From an uncultured Dokdonia sp. (GTDB taxonomy: Bacteria; Bacteroidota; Bacteroidia; Flavobacteriales; Flavobacteriaceae): a stretch of DNA of 47,325 nucleotides. The stretch lies in the NCBI RefSeq assembly GCF_947492815.1, contig NZ_CANLOB010000035.1, positions 1 to 47,325 of the forward strand, given 5' to 3'. Both the position numbers and the translations under genes were made by a program. Below are positions 34,754-42,792 of the stretch, piece by piece. Numbering within the stretch: position 1 is the stretch's first letter; the number at the start of each line of letters is the position of its first letter. The notes under the pieces are model-generated. The model saw nothing but the letters and a program-made list of their open reading frames with translations. It was not told the origin of the DNA and did no database searches.

Positions 34754-35899
34754 ATGAAGTTGCAACGTTACCTTATACTATTAAGCTTTCTCTTTCTTTT
34801 AAATTCGTGCCACGTAGGTAGGTTTTTCTATTGGAATTTTGCTGACACAGGTGATTTAGAAAAGTTTGAAAGTGTTCCTATTAAAAAAGGAGGGGCTCCC
34901 TTTTTATTTAAAGAAGTCAAAGACGACATCAACTTTGTATTTCCAGAAATAGATGAATTTGAGAAAGTACTTGAAAAAAGTAAGACCACCGCTTTTTTAG
35001 TGATTAAAGATGATCAAATCTTATATGAAAAATACTTTAATGAGTACACCAAGGCGACTGACCACCCATCATTTTCTGTATCAAAATCGTTTATCTCTGC
35101 GCTTATTGGAATTGCTATCCAAGAAGGACATATTACATCCCTAGAAGATCCTATAAGAAAATATCTTCCTGAGCTTGACGCTTCTTTTGATCCGGTTACT
35201 TTAGGTGATGTTATCAATATGCAATCAGGCATTAAATTTAGCGAAGGCTATTTCAATCCTTTTGGAGAGGTTGCAAAATTCTATTATGGAACCAACTTAA
35301 AAAAGTATGTCAAGAAATTAAAAGTAAACGAAACCCCTGGTCTTGTCTGGAAATATAAAAGCGGAAATACACAATTATTGAGTCTCGCTTTAGAAAGCGC
35401 TACTCAAAGACCTCTACATGAGTATTTTCAAGAAAAAATATGGCAACCATTAGGAATGGAGTATGATGCATCGTGGAGCATAGACAGTAAAAAACATCAA
35501 ACTGCAAAAGCATTTTGCTGTTTAAATGCCAAGGCTAGAGATTATGCAAAGTTTGCTCGGTTATACCTTAAAGAAGGCACTTGGAATAACACACAAATTG
35601 TTCCTAAAGAGTGGATATCTAAAACCACCTCATTTACAGATAAAAGAAGTAAGTATATATACTCACATCATTGGTGGCGAAATATCACAAGAGAAGACTA
35701 TGTCAAATCTCAAAAAGATACCACAAAACTAATACTTAAAGAAGCTAAAGCGCCTTATACAGATTATCAAGCTAGAGGTATTTTAGGTCAGTTTATGTAT
35801 ATCAATCCTGAAAAAGATATTGTTATTATACGACTAGGAGATCGGTTTAAGGGTGTGAATTGGTCGTCACTCTTTAGAGATATTGCAGATCTAAATTAG
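34754..35899 (+). CDS. Serine hydrolase, beta-lactamase (class C-like) family, lipoprotein
   Basis: 381 residues. The signal peptide ends in LLNSC (Cys19). The catalytic SxxK motif is SVSK (Ser108, Lys111), and the second motif is YKS in VWKYKSGNTQLL. Context resembles 6-aminohexanoate-dimer hydrolase-like or esterase-type members (RQ: ARGILGQFMYINPEKDIVIIRLGDR at the end). True beta-lactamase activity is unlikely to be the main role. It stands 82 nt after the redoxin fusion and is convergent with the small gene at 35920. Confidence 0.85.
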   Translation: MKLQRYLILLSFLFLLNSCHVGRFFYWNFADTGDLEKFESVPIKKGGAPFLFKEVKDDINFVFPEIDEFEKVLEKSKTTAFLVIKDDQILYEKYFNEYTKATDHPSFSVSKSFISALIGIAIQEGHITSLEDPIRKYLPELDASFDPVTLGDVINMQSGIKFSEGYFNPFGEVAKFYYGTNLKKYVKKLKVNETPGLVWKYKSGNTQLLSLALESATQRPLHEYFQEKIWQPLGMEYDASWSIDSKKHQTAKAFCCLNAKARDYAKFARLYLKEGTWNNTQIVPKEWISKTTSFTDKRSKYIYSHHWWRNITREDYVKSQKDTTKLILKEAKAPYTDYQARGILGQFMYINPEKDIVIIRLGDRFKGVNWSSLFRDIADLN

Positions 35900-35919
35900 T
35901 GATACCGTTTACTATTCAA

Positions 35920-36126
35920 CTATGCTCTCTTTTTCCATTGACGGATTGAAACAACGATAAGTACTATTAGTATAGGAAGACTTACGAACAGATCTTTTCG
36001 TGTTTCCAAATTGTTCTCTAGAAGATGTTCCGTTAGATATATTTGGATATTACGTTCCCACACAAGAAAAAGTATTACAAAAGCAATGGTAATTAATTGA
36101 AGTGTACTTAATTTTCTTTTTTTCAT
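35920..36126 (-). CDS. Small hypothetical two-helix membrane protein
   Basis: 68 residues. Two hydrophobic helices (about 10-22 and 48-60) are joined by a polar loop, and both ends are basic (MKKRKL and RQWKKRA), which predicts both termini in the cytoplasm. No family recognised. The gene lies 20 nt after the next small gene on the same strand, so the two may be co-transcribed. Confidence 0.55.
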   Translation of the reverse strand: MKKRKLSTLQLITIAFVILFLVWERNIQIYLTEHLLENNLETRKDLFVSLPILIVLIVVSIRQWKKRA

Positions 36127-36146
36127 AATTATGATAAACGAGATTC

Positions 36147-36491
36147 TTACTCTAAGATTAACAAACTTCCAGGTAATGGTCTAATTACTTTTTCATCAAT
36201 TCTAATTTCTTTCCAGCTTTGATTTTTGTCAGATTCAAAATCTTCTACTATCCTATATTGAACACAAGCTGTTTGAGTTTGAGTTGGTGGCAATTTCACT
36301 ATTGATTTATCTGGATCAATATCAAAGTCTTCTCCTTTTTTCAACCACTTAATAGCCATCTCAACCATTCTTTTTTCAGAAACTAACGCTTCTGTTTGTT
36401 GTCTTTTAAGTGCTGTAATGATATCTTTTCTTCTTTTTTCGAGTATTATTATGGGGGTTTTATAATTAGTTTTCATGTCCATAATTCTCAT
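36147..36491 (-). CDS. Hypothetical protein, ~114 residues
   Basis: No family recognised. The protein starts with a basic helical region (KRRKDIITALKRQQTEALVSEKRMVEMAIKWLKKG) and ends in a beta-like part (VKLPPTQTQTACVQYRIVEDFE, IRIDEKVIRPLPGSLLILE). There is no signal peptide or membrane helix. Three in-frame ATGs (36491, 36482, 36476) are possible starts; the first is given without strong reason. Confidence 0.6.
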   Translation of the reverse strand: MRIMDMKTNYKTPIIILEKRRKDIITALKRQQTEALVSEKRMVEMAIKWLKKGEDFDIDPDKSIVKLPPTQTQTACVQYRIVEDFESDKNQSWKEIRIDEKVIRPLPGSLLILE

Positions 36492-36570
36492 CTTAAATCC
36501 AAAACCATTTAAAACTACTCAAATGATCATTATATTTACTCGCTTTCAAATAAGTTAATATACAAGCAGC

Positions 36571-37128
36571 TTATTTAATTTCTTTTTCTACAACACCACA
36601 TTTAAGCATTTGATCTCCAAAATAAGGATTACGAACCTCGTTAGAGTTTGATAACCAATAAGCACCTTTACCATTAAAAGCCATAGGACAGTATTGCTTA
36701 TACACAGCTCCAGAAATAATTTTTTCGTTGGCTATTTGTACTTCTACCGCTGCAGATACTTTTTCAAAAATAGTACGTCTTTCTTTTACGGTTGTTGCCT
36801 CCGTAAAAGGTATTGTTGCAGTATGTATAGCAGCATAAGTTTCGTCACCTTTTAAAAGCATAAAAAAGGCACGTGTTGAAGCAGCACTCGCTTCGTTATC
36901 TGTATTTACTAAAGATGCTTTTACATCTAGGTATGCATTATAAATCTTTGTGAATTTTTCGTTTTCAAAAGTTACATCAACTTTAGTACTTGTTTCATTC
37001 AAATCACTAGAAACAGGCTTAGAAGAAGGTGCTTTTTGAGAAGGGGCTGTTTTTAATACATCTTCCGTTTCATTATTCTTACAAGAAAAAAAAGCGATCA
37101 ATACTAGAAGATACAGGTACTTTTTCAT
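36571..37128 (-). CDS. DUF3347 domain lipoprotein
   Basis: 185 residues from the ATG at 37128; an earlier ATG (37149) only adds a polar lead. The signal peptide ends in AFFSC (Cys16). After a Ser/Pro/Thr-rich linker comes a DUF3347 domain (IYNAYLDVKASLVNTDNEASAASTRAFF) and a C-terminal metal-site-like motif (QYCPMAFNGKGAYWLS ... NPYFGDQMLKCG). This Cys-Pro-Met...Met-x-x-Cys tail is also found fused to CusB-type copper efflux adaptors, which suggests copper or another soft metal; this is inference. It lies 34 nt after the XrtF-partner gene. Confidence 0.85.
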   Translation of the reverse strand: MKKYLYLLVLIAFFSCKNNETEDVLKTAPSQKAPSSKPVSSDLNETSTKVDVTFENEKFTKIYNAYLDVKASLVNTDNEASAASTRAFFMLLKGDETYAAIHTATIPFTEATTVKERRTIFEKVSAAVEVQIANEKIISGAVYKQYCPMAFNGKGAYWLSNSNEVRNPYFGDQMLKCGVVEKEIK

Positions 37129-37162
37129 AGTCGTATTATTTACCCACAAAGATACAACCTGA

Positions 37163-37597
37163 TTAAGAATTACTCACCTTCCGGTAGTAATAAAATGCAG
37201 GCAATAACATAAATAATAAGATAGGTTGTATTAAAAATCTTCGCACATAAAAAATAGGTAAATATTCCCCAATTCCTTGTGTTTTAAGTAGAATTCCAAA
37301 TATGACTATCAATACAATAAAGACCACTCCATAAAAAAGTGATGCAAAAGTAATTATCCCTTTTTCTTTAAACGCCATCCACAATATAATGAGTGACAAT
37401 AAAGTATTAATAGTATATCGTAAAAACACATGAAAAAACAATCGCCAAGACTCCATCGTTGGTAACGTCATTTTCTGGTAATTACTCTTAAAAAAAGCAA
37501 TGAGAGGGTCGTAGAAGAGTTCGCTTTCGCGAAAGCGTATAAAAGCAAATCCTACAAGGCATAAAAAAACAACAAATACACGTAAAGCTACTTTCAT
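37163..37597 (-). CDS. Exosortase F system-associated membrane protein
   Basis: 144 residues with about four transmembrane helices. The conserved features are RFRESELFYDPL near the N terminus, FHVFLRYTINTLLSLIILW, and a C-terminal FYVRRFLIQPILLFMLLPAFYYYRK. It is the usual partner of XrtF; its role is unknown. Its ATG overlaps the XrtF stop by 4 nt, so the two are translationally coupled. One palindrome copy (37522-37537) lies in the gene, read in a different frame from the other coding copies (Arg-Phe-Arg-Glu-Ser). Confidence 0.88.
   Translation of the reverse strand: MKVALRVFVVFLCLVGFAFIRFRESELFYDPLIAFFKSNYQKMTLPTMESWRLFFHVFLRYTINTLLSLIILWMAFKEKGIITFASLFYGVVFIVLIVIFGILLKTQGIGEYLPIFYVRRFLIQPILLFMLLPAFYYYRKVSNS
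37522..37537. repeat. CGCTTTCGCGAAAGCG palindrome (copy in XrtF-partner gene)
   Basis: Perfect 16-bp palindrome within coding sequence, read CGC TTT CGC GAA AGC G, a frame shifted from the two other coding copies. Confidence 0.95.
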
Positions 37598-38139
37598 GAC
37601 TTGGGTTGTTTTTTATACGATCGAATCCATCCTAGCCATAACAAAAATACCGTTCCGTAGATGACTGCTGGAAAAATAGTGCCATGTAATAATTCGGTAT
37701 ATTCTGGGTACTCATAAATTCCTATGGTAAGTAATGCAATCCGAGTGACATTCATCACATAAATAAGCGCAACACCACCAAGAATGTAAAACAAGGTACG
37801 TTTCCACCCATCAAAAAAAGCAAGCATAAAAGAAATATACAGCAACATCACACTTACTGCATTACACCCTTCTACAACACGAGCTAACACTTTATCATTA
37901 ATCGTAAGATTCATAGCGGCCTCTACTTTACTTGGAACAACTTTCATATTGTATCCAAATGCATTTATAATAGATTCACTCTGTTTTGCTACCGTGTGTG
38001 TAACAATATCCGGGTAATATGTAGTACTTCCACCATAGGTTAAGTATAAATTATAAAGCATGACCAATACAAAATAACTTCCTACAAACGTAAGGATAAA
38101 ACGAAGTACCGACTTATATTTGCTTATTAGTTTGAACAA
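37594..38139 (-). CDS. xrtF: Exosortase XrtF (archaeosortase/exosortase family)
   Basis: About 181 residues if translation starts at the TTG at 38139 (LFKLISKYKSVLRFILTF), which fits the family's usual N terminus. The only upstream ATG (38235) would overlap the divergent GAF gene by 62 nt and adds unlikely sequence. The membrane transpeptidase triad is present: Cys92 in VEGCNAVS, Arg133 in MNVTRIALL and His152 in ELLHGTIFP (numbering from the TTG start). Exosortases process surface proteins with C-terminal sorting signals; no substrate is seen in this window. Start of this gene is the uncertain point. Confidence 0.88.
   Translation of the reverse strand: MFKLISKYKSVLRFILTFVGSYFVLVMLYNLYLTYGGSTTYYPDIVTHTVAKQSESIINAFGYNMKVVPSKVEAAMNLTINDKVLARVVEGCNAVSVMLLYISFMLAFFDGWKRTLFYILGGVALIYVMNVTRIALLTIGIYEYPEYTELLHGTIFPAVIYGTVFLLWLGWIRSYKKQPKS
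38115..38122 (+). promoter_or_regulatory. -7 box of GAF protein gene promoter
   Basis: TATATTTG matches TAnnTTTG, predicting a start near 38129 and a 45-nt leader. The leader contains a 6-bp hairpin TTGAGG-tttag-CCTCAA (38144-38160). The box lies inside the beginning of divergent xrtF. Confidence 0.4.
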
Positions 38140-38173
38140 ATTATTGAGGTTTAGCCTCAAAAATACATTAAAA

Positions 38174-38629
38174 ATGGCTTTTGAAGATTTAAAAAAAGAA
38201 GTTAGTGCTATTGTTTCTAAAACAACAGTATCCACAAAAGATAGATTAACTGAAATTTGTGAAGTTTTACGCTCTACAATTCCTTACTACAATTGGGTAG
38301 GTTTTTACTTTGCAAACCATGAGACACAAACATTACACTTAGAAACATATGTAGGAGAACCTACAGACCATACAGTTATCCCTTTTGGAAAAGGAATTTG
38401 TGGTCAAGTAGCTGTTTCTAATGAAAATTTTGTCGTTCCCGACGTAGCTGCACAAGATAATTACATTGCTTGTAGCATTACTGTAAAAAGTGAAATTGTA
38501 GTTCCTCTTTTCAAAGACGGAAAAAATATAGGGCAAATAGATATTGACTCTAACACACCAGACCCTTTTACAGCAGAAGACGAACGTTTTCTAGAATGGG
38601 TAAATGAGCAAGTAGTTTCTATTTTATAA
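38174..38629 (+). CDS. GAF-domain free methionine-(R)-sulfoxide reductase-like protein
   Basis: 151 residues, a single GAF domain. I chose the ATG at 38174 (MAFEDLKKEV); an upstream reading from 38120 begins inside xrtF. The conserved YNWVGFYF, GKGICGQVAVSNENFVVPDV and NYIACSITVKSEIVVPLF segments match fRMsr enzymes (YebR/MsrC type), with cysteines in GICGQ and YIACS at the positions of the resolving and catalytic Cys. It would reduce free methionine-R-sulfoxide in the cytoplasm. It ends at the strong terminator at 38643-38690. Confidence 0.88.
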   Translation: MAFEDLKKEVSAIVSKTTVSTKDRLTEICEVLRSTIPYYNWVGFYFANHETQTLHLETYVGEPTDHTVIPFGKGICGQVAVSNENFVVPDVAAQDNYIACSITVKSEIVVPLFKDGKNIGQIDIDSNTPDPFTAEDERFLEWVNEQVVSIL

Positions 38630-38642
38630 GCACTCATTATCA

Positions 38643-38690
38643 AAAATAAAAGGCCCCAAAATGCGATTGCATTTTGGGGCCTTTTATTTT
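38643..38690. terminator. Bidirectional terminator between convergent genes
   Basis: A perfect 22-bp stem, containing GGCCCC flanked by A/T runs, closes on a GATT loop. It lies between the stop codons of the GAF gene and the convergent ABC permease gene and serves both strands. Confidence 0.95.
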
Positions 38691-38705
38691 CTTTTAGATT
38701 GTTAT

Positions 38706-39962
38706 TTACATACCTGTACGTATCGCTTCTACTGGATCTAATCGTGAAGCTCCTATTGCAGGAATAATACCTGCTAATATCCCTATAAAGAACGTAACTG
38801 TGAGCCCTAGAAAAATATTAAACAAAGACAGCACAAATGTAAAATCTCCTGTAATACCTGAAAAATTAACCAGTAACGTAATCATCCAAACTAGAAACAT
38901 TCCTATAAGACCTCCAAAAATAGAGAGAAGAATAGACTCAAATAAGAACTGAAATAATATAAAACGTCGTTTTGCGCCTAATGCTTTTTGTATTCCAATA
39001 AGGTTCGTTCGTTCTTTTACACTTACAAACATAATATTTGCAATTCCAAAGCCACCTACCAATAAAGCAAAAGCACCTATTCCCCAGCCAATTCCTTTTA
39101 AGGTAAAAATAAGACCATCAATCAGATCTGTTAACCCTTTAAATTGATTTGGAAAAAACGTACTTACTTCTCCTGTTTTAAGACCTCGTTTAGATCGTAA
39201 TTTCTGGTCAAGGTTTGCTAGAAAACCTGCGTTATCTATACCTGACTCTGGAAGAATTACAACTCTAGGAAATCCAGATTTAGTTTCTCCATAAATTTTT
39301 CGAGTTAAATTTACTGGAACAATGACAACCTCATCTTTAGAATCACCTAACCCAATGCCTTCTTTTTTAAGAACACCTATTACAGTAAGCTTACGGCTTA
39401 AAATGCGTATTTTCTTTCCTACTGCATTACCATCTTTTCCAAAAAGTTGATTTTTAATTTCATCTCCAATAACAATCACATTAGAACCGCCTACTGACTC
39501 GGCCTCATTAAAGAATCTCCCATCTTGAAATTGTAATGCCTCTACATCATAGTATTCATTGGTTGTCGAAATTGTTTGTATATTCTCAAGTGTTTCATCT
39601 TGATATTTTATAATTTGCTGAGGAACATTCACAAGGTAAGACATTGCCTTAGCATCTGACAGTGTTCGCTTTAAATACTGAAATTCTTCATAAGAAATCA
39701 GATCAAATTGTTCTCTTTTCCATCGAGGTACTTCTGTAGGTCCAAAAGATGCATGGCATAATATGATGGTGCTTTGATCTAAGGAAGACAGACTTCCTTT
39801 CACCTGCCTTTCTAAGGAATCTACAGCAGCCAACACGCCTATGATTGAAAAAATACCAACAGTTACTCCCATAAGTGAAAGAAATGTTCGGAGCTTATTA
39901 TTTCGCAAAGCATTTACTGCAAAACGAAAGCTTTCTTTAAGTACACGTAAGTAAATAAACAT
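38706..39962 (-). CDS. ABC transporter permease (MacB/FtsX type)
   Basis: 418 residues. It has a first transmembrane helix after FRFAVNALRNNKLRTFLSLMGVTVGIFSII (the MacB_PCD start), a large periplasmic domain (~45-275), and three helices in the C-terminal FtsX domain, ending PAIGASRLDPVEAIRTGM. This type works with a separate ATPase in mechanotransmission rather than classical import or export. No ATPase gene is adjacent in the window. Stands alone, divergent from purH. Confidence 0.92.
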   Translation of the reverse strand: MFIYLRVLKESFRFAVNALRNNKLRTFLSLMGVTVGIFSIIGVLAAVDSLERQVKGSLSSLDQSTIILCHASFGPTEVPRWKREQFDLISYEEFQYLKRTLSDAKAMSYLVNVPQQIIKYQDETLENIQTISTTNEYYDVEALQFQDGRFFNEAESVGGSNVIVIGDEIKNQLFGKDGNAVGKKIRILSRKLTVIGVLKKEGIGLGDSKDEVVIVPVNLTRKIYGETKSGFPRVVILPESGIDNAGFLANLDQKLRSKRGLKTGEVSTFFPNQFKGLTDLIDGLIFTLKGIGWGIGAFALLVGGFGIANIMFVSVKERTNLIGIQKALGAKRRFILFQFLFESILLSIFGGLIGMFLVWMITLLVNFSGITGDFTFVLSLFNIFLGLTVTFFIGILAGIIPAIGASRLDPVEAIRTGM

Positions 39963-39977
39963 CGATATATTTTGGAA

Positions 39978-40008
39978 AATTTAAAGATAAGACGCCTATC
40001 TTTAAATT
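39978..40008. promoter_or_regulatory. 12-bp inverted repeat between ABC permease and purH
   Basis: AATTTAAAGATA and TATCTTTAAATT form a perfect 12-bp inverted repeat with a 7-nt centre (AGACGCC). Each arm contains TATCTTTA, one base from the -7 consensus on its strand, so this could be a symmetric operator or two divergent promoters. It lies 16 nt before the permease ATG. Confidence 0.45.
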
Positions 40009-40067
40009 ATGTTACAAAAGTGCCAAATTTATATATATAAACCACGCGCTATAAACTGTTAAATTGC

Positions 40068-40075
40068 TATTTTTG
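40068..40075 (+). promoter_or_regulatory. -7 box of purH promoter
   Basis: TATTTTTG fits TAnnTTTG and lies 33 nt before the purH ATG; predicted start near 40082. No clear -33 box. Confidence 0.45.
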
Positions 40076-40107
40076 CCACTTATCCAAAATCACATAAAAT
40101 TTCTACA

Positions 40108-41640
40108 ATGAGCGATGTTAAAAAAGCAAGTTCCGCTTTAGTTTCTGTTTTTAGTAAAGAAGGTCTTGCACCCCTAGTTCAAAAGCTTCACGACTTAGGA
40201 GTAACTCTATATTCTACTGGAGGAACTCAAAAATTCATTAACGATCTTGGAATCCCTGTAGTACCTGTTGAAGATGTTACATCATACCCGTCTATTTTAG
40301 GCGGACGTGTAAAAACACTACACCCAAAAGTATTTGGAGGTATTCTTAACAGACAAGATCATGAGGGAGATGTTGCGGAAATGAGCGAATATGAAATTCC
40401 ACAACTAGACATTGTTATTGTAGATTTATATCCATTTGAAAAAACAGTAGCTTCAGGAGCTTCTGAACAAGATATTATAGAAAAAATAGACATCGGAGGT
40501 ATTTCGCTAATCCGTGCTGCTGCCAAAAACTTTAAAGACACCCTATGTGTTTCTTCAGTAGATGATTATGCCGAAGTATTACAAATGGTAACTGATGGTA
40601 ATGGTACAACTACACTAGCAGATCGTAAACGATTTGCAGCAAAGTCTTTTGGTATATCATCTCATTATGACACTGCTATTTTTAATTATTTTAATGCAGA
40701 TCACGAGATTCCTGCTTTAAAAGTAAGTGAACATAAAGGACAAGTACTTCGTTATGGGGAAAACCCACACCAACGTGGATTCTTCTTTGGTGATTTTGAT
40801 GCAATTTTTGATAAACTTCACGGAAAAGCACTTTCTTATAATAATTTACTAGATGTAGATGCCGCCGTAAACTTAATGAATGAGTTTGCTGGAGAGGCTC
40901 CTACATTTGCCATACTAAAACATAACAATGCTTGTGGTTTTGCGCAGCGTGACACTATGCACACAGCGTATGTAGATGCCTTAGCAGGAGATCCTACTAG
41001 TGCCTTTGGAGGGGTTCTTATTGCAAATGGAACAATAGACAAGGCAACTGCAGAAGAAATACATAAGTTATTTTGTGAAGTAGTAATAGCTCCTTCTTTT
41101 GATGATGATGCTCTTGAAATTTTGAAAGGGAAGAAAAATAGAATTATCCTTATTCAAAAAGAAGTAACGCTTCCACAAACCATGATGCGTACATGTCTTA
41201 ATGGAACTCTCGTTCAAGATAGAGACAATCAAACAGATACCGCAAAAAATTTAACACACGCAACACATACTAAACCAACAGATAGCGAGTTAGAAGATTT
41301 ACTATTTGCTTCAAAAATATGCAAACACACAAAGTCAAATACCATTGTACTTTGTAAGAACAAACAACTTTGTGCAAGTGGAACAGGTCAAACCTCAAGA
41401 GTAGATGCTTTACGTCAAGCCATTGAGAAAGCAACTTCTTTTAATTTTGATCTAAAAGGAGCGGTCATGGCAAGTGATGCATTTTTCCCATTTCCAGACT
41501 GTGTAGAGATTGCAGACAAAGCAGGTATTACTGCTGTAATTCAACCAGGAGGATCTATAAAAGACCAACTGACTATAGATTACTGTAACGATCATAACGT
41601 ATCTATGGTGATGACAGGAATACGTCATTTCAAACATTAA
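40108..41640 (+). CDS. purH: Bifunctional AICAR formyltransferase / IMP cyclohydrolase
   Basis: 510 residues. It carries out the last two steps of de novo IMP synthesis. The N-terminal MGS-like cyclohydrolase domain (VTLYSTGGTQKFI, GGRVKTLHPKVFGGIL) is followed by the AICARFT domain with RYGENPHQRGFFF, AILKHNNACGFA (the KHxN motif; Asn-Ala replaces the commoner Asn-Pro) and SDAFFPFPDCVE. The C terminus is KH. Length is normal for the family. The mre operon begins 109 nt further on. Confidence 0.97.
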   Translation: MSDVKKASSALVSVFSKEGLAPLVQKLHDLGVTLYSTGGTQKFINDLGIPVVPVEDVTSYPSILGGRVKTLHPKVFGGILNRQDHEGDVAEMSEYEIPQLDIVIVDLYPFEKTVASGASEQDIIEKIDIGGISLIRAAAKNFKDTLCVSSVDDYAEVLQMVTDGNGTTTLADRKRFAAKSFGISSHYDTAIFNYFNADHEIPALKVSEHKGQVLRYGENPHQRGFFFGDFDAIFDKLHGKALSYNNLLDVDAAVNLMNEFAGEAPTFAILKHNNACGFAQRDTMHTAYVDALAGDPTSAFGGVLIANGTIDKATAEEIHKLFCEVVIAPSFDDDALEILKGKKNRIILIQKEVTLPQTMMRTCLNGTLVQDRDNQTDTAKNLTHATHTKPTDSELEDLLFASKICKHTKSNTIVLCKNKQLCASGTGQTSRVDALRQAIEKATSFNFDLKGAVMASDAFFPFPDCVEIADKAGITAVIQPGGSIKDQLTIDYCNDHNVSMVMTGIRHFKH

Positions 41641-41655
41641 TTGTTTAGGATGTCA

Positions 41656-41675
41656 TACGCTTTCGCGAAAGCGTA
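41656..41675. repeat. TACGCTTTCGCGAAAGCGTA palindrome (purH-mreB gap)
   Basis: Perfect 20-bp palindrome 15 bp after the purH stop, identical to the copy at 19667-19686. Confidence 0.95.
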
Positions 41676-41749
41676 AAAAAACACAATATTATTTGTACAT
41701 TTAGAGAATACGACAAACCGATTTAAAATTTAATACCCTATCTCGCCCT

Positions 41750-42778
41750 ATGGGATTTTTTGATTTCCTGACTGAAGACATTGCCATTGACCTTGGTACT
41801 GCGAACACACTGATTATTCACAATGATAAAGTTGTGGTGGATAGCCCTTCTATTGTTGCCCGCGATCGTACAACAAAGAAAATTATTGCTGTTGGAAAAG
41901 AAGCGGCACAAATGCAAGGAAAAACACATGAAAACATCAAAACGATTCGTCCTCTTAAAGATGGGGTGATTGCAGATTTTGATGCCAGTGAGCAAATGAT
42001 CAGTATGTTCATCAAAGAAATTCCTGCCCTTAAGAAAAAACTTTTCCCTCCTGCATTGCGTATGGTTATTTGTATTCCTTCTGGAATTACAGAAGTAGAG
42101 ATGCGTGCGGTAAAAGAAAGTGCAGAGCGTGTGAATGGAAAAGAAGTACATCTTATTCACGAACCTATGGCAGCGGCTATTGGTATTGGTGTAGATATCA
42201 TGCAACCTAAAGGAAACATGATTGTAGATATAGGGGGTGGTACTACAGAAATTGCGGTCATTGCTCTTGGAGGAATTGTCTGCGACAAGTCGGTAAAAAT
42301 TGCAGGAGATGTATTTACAAATGATATTATTTACTACATGCGTACACAACATAACCTTTATGTAGGTGAGCGCAGTGCAGAAAAAATTAAAATACAAATA
42401 GGAGCTGCTACAGAAGATTTAGAAGTTCCACCAGAAGAAATGAGCGTGCAAGGACGTGATTTGTTAACTGGTAAACCAAAACAAGTACAAATCTCTTTTA
42501 GAGAAATAGCAAAGGCATTAGACAAATCTATTCTTCGTATTGAAGATGCCGTGATGGAGACCTTATCACAAACACCTCCAGAACTCGCTGCCGATATTTA
42601 TAACACTGGAATTTATCTTGCAGGTGGTGGATCTATGCTAAGAGGCTTAGATAAACGCCTTTCTCAAAAAACAGATCTTCCTGTATATATCGCAGAAGAT
42701 CCATTAAGAGCCGTTGTAAGAGGAACAGGAATTTGCCTTAAAAACATTGCAAAATACAAGAGCGTACTCATCAAATAA
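41750..42778 (+). CDS. mreB: Rod shape-determining protein MreB
   Basis: 342 residues. It is the actin-like filament that guides wall synthesis along the cell side. Actin-fold motifs are clear: IAIDLGTANTLI (phosphate 1), GNMIVDIGGGTTEIAVIALGG (phosphate 2) and YLAGGGSMLRGLDKRL (adenosine). The N terminus (MGFFDFLTEDIA) is the amphipathic membrane-binding region. First gene of mreB-mreC-mreD-mrdA-rodA. Confidence 0.98.
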   Translation: MGFFDFLTEDIAIDLGTANTLIIHNDKVVVDSPSIVARDRTTKKIIAVGKEAAQMQGKTHENIKTIRPLKDGVIADFDASEQMISMFIKEIPALKKKLFPPALRMVICIPSGITEVEMRAVKESAERVNGKEVHLIHEPMAAAIGIGVDIMQPKGNMIVDIGGGTTEIAVIALGGIVCDKSVKIAGDVFTNDIIYYMRTQHNLYVGERSAEKIKIQIGAATEDLEVPPEEMSVQGRDLLTGKPKQVQISFREIAKALDKSILRIEDAVMETLSQTPPELAADIYNTGIYLAGGGSMLRGLDKRLSQKTDLPVYIAEDPLRAVVRGTGICLKNIAKYKSVLIK

Positions 42779-42792
42779 TCCGTCGTTTACCC

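Noticed and set aside
41738..42397. 219-codon open frame antisense to mreB
   Set aside because: Rich in Cys, His, Asn and Phe, which is typical of a shadow of conserved coding sequence; mreB on the other strand is unmistakable.
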